Notes under the pieces: generated by a model | The model's database searches: none | What the model was told of the DNA's origin: nothing | What the model saw: only the letters and a program-made list of their open reading frames with translations | Position numbers and translations under genes: made by a program | Source of the DNA: Gammaproteobacteria bacterium | GTDB lineage: Bacteria > Pseudomonadota > Gammaproteobacteria > Xanthomonadales > Wenzhouxiangellaceae | Assembly: GCA_003561495.1 (NCBI GenBank) | Contig: PWWM01000077.1 | Span: 1 to 23,514 of the forward strand | Direction: 5' to 3' | Length of the DNA stretch: 23,514 nucleotides | Shown here: positions 21,524-23,514 of the stretch, piece after piece | Layout: each line of letters begins with the position of its first letter | Position numbering within the stretch: the stretch's first letter is position 1

Positions 21524-22941
21524 CAGTCACGCTTGATTCGCTCGTAAGCCTCAAGGGCTCGTTGCCGACTGCCTTTCAGGTCGACGATGGGAAGTGGATA
21601 ACTGCTGATGCTTTCACCAGGCTGAAGAGGATGATGCAGCGTCTTTGACGGACGGTTGGACAGTTCAGTGCACCAGCGCCTGACATATTCGCCCTGTGGA
21701 TCGAATTTCTCGCCCTGCAACACCGGGTTGAAGACCCGGAAATAGGGCGCGGCATCCGCGCCACACCCAGCCGTCCACTGCCAACCCTGGGTGTTGTTGC
21801 CCAGATCAGCATCGACCAGTGTGTCCCAGAACCACTTGGCCCCCTCCTGCCAGGGAATCAGAAGATTCTTGGTCAGGAATGAAGCCACCACCATGCGGAC
21901 CCGGTTGTGCATCCAGCCGGTCGCCCAGAGTTCGCGCATGCCGGCATCGACCAGTGGTATACCGGTGCGGCCTTGTTGCCAGGCTTTCAGGTCATCCCGG
22001 TATTCCTTGCGATTCCGCCAGGGAAACTCCGAGAACCGGGATTTGAGAGGCTCAAGCGGCGTTTGCGGGTGATGAAACAGTAGGTGCCAGGAAAACTCGC
22101 GCCAGGCGATCTCGCGCAACAGGGACAGCCGTCCTTTGCCGGCTGGCAGCTCTCCGGCCTCATCGAGCGCAAGCGCCACTTGGACCGGCGAGATCTCGCC
22201 GAAGTGCAGATGTGGCGACAGACGTGAAGTCCCATCGCAGTCCGGCGAATTGCGAGTGCGATCGTAGTCATCGGCCCCATCGGCGCAATATCCATCCAGC
22301 CGCCGCCTGGCGCCCAGCTCACCCGGACTCCAGCGCTCGCTGAAACCGTCGGCCCAATCCAGTTTCGGCAGCAGGGAAAGGCTATCCAGATCCACCGAGG
22401 CCGGCCAGCGATCGGGGCCTTTCAGCTTGCGCGGTTCCGGACAGCTTTCCGGCGGCCGCCAGCGGCGCTGCATCTGCTTCCAGAAAGGGGTGAATACCAG
22501 GTAAGGCGAATCATCGTCCTTGAGCAATTCCCAGGGCTCGAACAGCAAGGCGCCATTTGAGCTTTCAGCCTCGATGCCGTCATCACGCAACGATTGTTTC
22601 AGATCTCGGTCACGCTCGACCAGGGCCGGTTCATAGAGCCGATTCCAGTAAACGGCCCTGGCCCCGGTGGCGTTGCGGATCCGAGACAGCGCTTCGGCCG
22701 TATCCCCTTGAGCGATGATCAAGCGGCTACCGCGCTGTTCAAGCCGATCGGACAATTCGGCCAGCGAATGATGCAACCACCAGCGACTGGCCGCACCCGG
22801 CGCCCACTCACCCTCGGCCTGCGGGTCCCAGATGAACACCGGCACGATACATTCATGTTCTTTCCGGGCCCGGTCCAGGGCCGGGTTGTCGGCCAGACGC
22901 AGATCACGCCGAAACCAGACGATGGCGGTGGACTTGCTCAC
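21523..22941 (-). CDS. phr: deoxyribodipyrimidine photolyase, class I
   Basis: Repairs cyclobutane pyrimidine dimers in light using FADH-. The 472-residue protein has the N-terminal antenna domain (TAIVWFRRDLRLADNPAL, residues 5-22) and the C-terminal FAD domain with REIAWREFSWHLLFHHP, GIPLVDAGMRELWATGWMHNR and the class I hallmark WTAGCGADAAPYFRVFNP. Length equals that of E. coli Phr (472). A TTG at 22971 would add ten residues; the GTG at 22941 is preferred because GGAAG lies seven nt upstream and the protein then begins in the normal place. It converges on the VanY-like gene. The antenna (folate or deazaflavin) cannot be told by eye. Confidence 0.95.
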   Translation of the reverse strand: MSKSTAIVWFRRDLRLADNPALDRARKEHECIVPVFIWDPQAEGEWAPGAASRWWLHHSLAELSDRLEQRGSRLIIAQGDTAEALSRIRNATGARAVYWNRLYEPALVERDRDLKQSLRDDGIEAESSNGALLFEPWELLKDDDSPYLVFTPFWKQMQRRWRPPESCPEPRKLKGPDRWPASVDLDSLSLLPKLDWADGFSERWSPGELGARRRLDGYCADGADDYDRTRNSPDCDGTSRLSPHLHFGEISPVQVALALDEAGELPAGKGRLSLLREIAWREFSWHLLFHHPQTPLEPLKSRFSEFPWRNRKEYRDDLKAWQQGRTGIPLVDAGMRELWATGWMHNRVRMVVASFLTKNLLIPWQEGAKWFWDTLVDADLGNNTQGWQWTAGCGADAAPYFRVFNPVLQGEKFDPQGEYVRRWCTELSNRPSKTLHHPLQPGESISSYPLPIVDLKGSRQRALEAYERIKRD

Positions 22942-23041
22942 AAGCGAACTTCCGATCAGAAACTCGCTCAAGTCTAACCGGCTGGACTCAACGCACCGTC
23001 ACCATCACCAAGGCAATCGCCTCATGGAATCCGGAGGGCAC

Positions 23042-23514
23042 TCAGCAGCCATCATTCTCTTCGTCATCCAACCATTGGAAGCGATCGCGGAATACGCTGT
23101 CGATTGCTGACTCGGTCAGAAATTCAACGAACTCCACACCGCCGGGACCCTCGATCGCATCACCCTGACCTTGCGGGTTTTCATCCAGCTCGAAAGGCCC
23201 AGTTTCATGACCCCACCAGTTGCACTGGGCCTGGATGACCACGCCTTCGGCGGTCTGGTTGCGAATCCCGAAAGGCGAATTGCCGGCGATGTCGTTGCCG
23301 GTGTCGCGGGTTCCGCCGACCAACGGGTTGGCCTGGTCCGAGGCGTTGATGCCGCCGCCGGCATTGTTGCTGATCCAGTTGCCGAACAGGTCCGGGGTGG
23401 TCGTTTCGCCCTCAAGGGAAATACCAGTACCCTGGTTGTCGAAAATACGGTTGCTTTCGATGGACACCTGGCTGTCGATGATCCGCAGACCATCGAGCGA
23501 CTGAGTACTGATGC
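23042..23514 (-). CDS. C-terminal part of a right-handed parallel beta-helix protein
   Basis: Only the last 157 codons lie in the window; the frame is open to the right edge. The sequence shows the repeating pattern of parallel beta-helix (NosD/pectate-lyase-like) proteins: NRIFDNQGTGISLEG, NWISNNAGGGINASD, NDIAGNSPFGIRNQ, roughly one coil per 20-25 residues. QCNWWGHETGPF is the typical cap seen in secreted polymorphic beta-helix proteins. The tail is acidic and ends in EENDGC, with no sorting motif recognised. Such proteins are usually exported and bind or cleave polysaccharide, but the catalytic region, if any, is outside the window. Confidence 0.8.
   Translation of the reverse strand, partial: ISTQSLDGLRIIDSQVSIESNRIFDNQGTGISLEGETTTPDLFGNWISNNAGGGINASDQANPLVGGTRDTGNDIAGNSPFGIRNQTAEGVVIQAQCNWWGHETGPFELDENPQGQGDAIEGPGGVEFVEFLTESAIDSVFRDRFQWLDDEENDGC

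Noticed and set aside
23011..23022. AGGC-N4-GCCT hairpin between the beta-helix gene and photolyase
   Set aside because: A 4-bp stem with no clear T-run is within chance expectation.

Overview
The window looks like the chromosome of a Gram-negative gammaproteobacterium, probably near the Xanthomonadales/Lysobacterales or Wenzhouxiangella-like lineages. This rests on gene content, not a search. It carries the MurD2/MurL route to D-Glu in peptidoglycan, an NAD-type isocitrate dehydrogenase, BepA for outer-membrane quality control, EpmA and a class I photolyase. Coding density is high, base composition is GC-rich throughout, and no insertion sequence, phage gene, tRNA, rRNA or CRISPR array was seen.

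Layout. 1-3142 (minus): dTDP-L-rhamnose operon rfbB-rfbA-rfbC-rfbD, each junction a 4-bp ATGA overlap; rfbD runs off the left edge. 3264-4833: ssb (minus) divergent from a long-chain polyprenyl diphosphate synthase (plus) whose first Asp-rich motif is altered. 4809-8656 (minus): perM-like permease, murL, murD2, tightly packed; murD2 overlaps the end of the polyprenyl synthase by 25 bp. 8774-9985 (minus): an unrecognised outer-membrane beta-barrel protein, divergent from thiD (10137-10916), with palindromes in the shared upstream region. 10952-13379 (minus): NAD-isocitrate dehydrogenase, glutaredoxin 3, a DsrC/TusE protein with both DsrC cysteines, and two DsrE-superfamily subunits. 13437-19540 (plus): bepA, then ppk1-ppx-epmA. 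19541-19855 has no convincing gene. 19856-20389 (minus) is a small unknown membrane-anchored protein. 20528-21502 (plus) is a GNAT-like/VanY-like fusion, convergent with photolyase (21523-22941, minus) across a hairpin that fills the gap. The right edge holds the C-terminal end of a parallel beta-helix protein.

How the genes fit together. Much of the window concerns the envelope: rhamnose for surface glycans, polyprenyl diphosphate, the alternative MurD2/MurL D-Glu branch, a probable cytoplasmic LD/DD-carboxypeptidase, BepA and an orphan outer-membrane protein. The rest is core metabolism and stress: polyphosphate turnover, sulfur relay, thiamine, the TCA cycle, EF-P modification and DNA repair. 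Points most worth a second look: the two-cysteine DsrC protein beside an apparently incomplete TusBCD set, the GNAT-VanY fusion without a signal peptide, the DDxxI motif in the prenyl synthase, the permease-murL-murD2 operon with stacked palindromes at its promoter, and two genes with a perfect TATAAT exactly 8 nt before their ATG.
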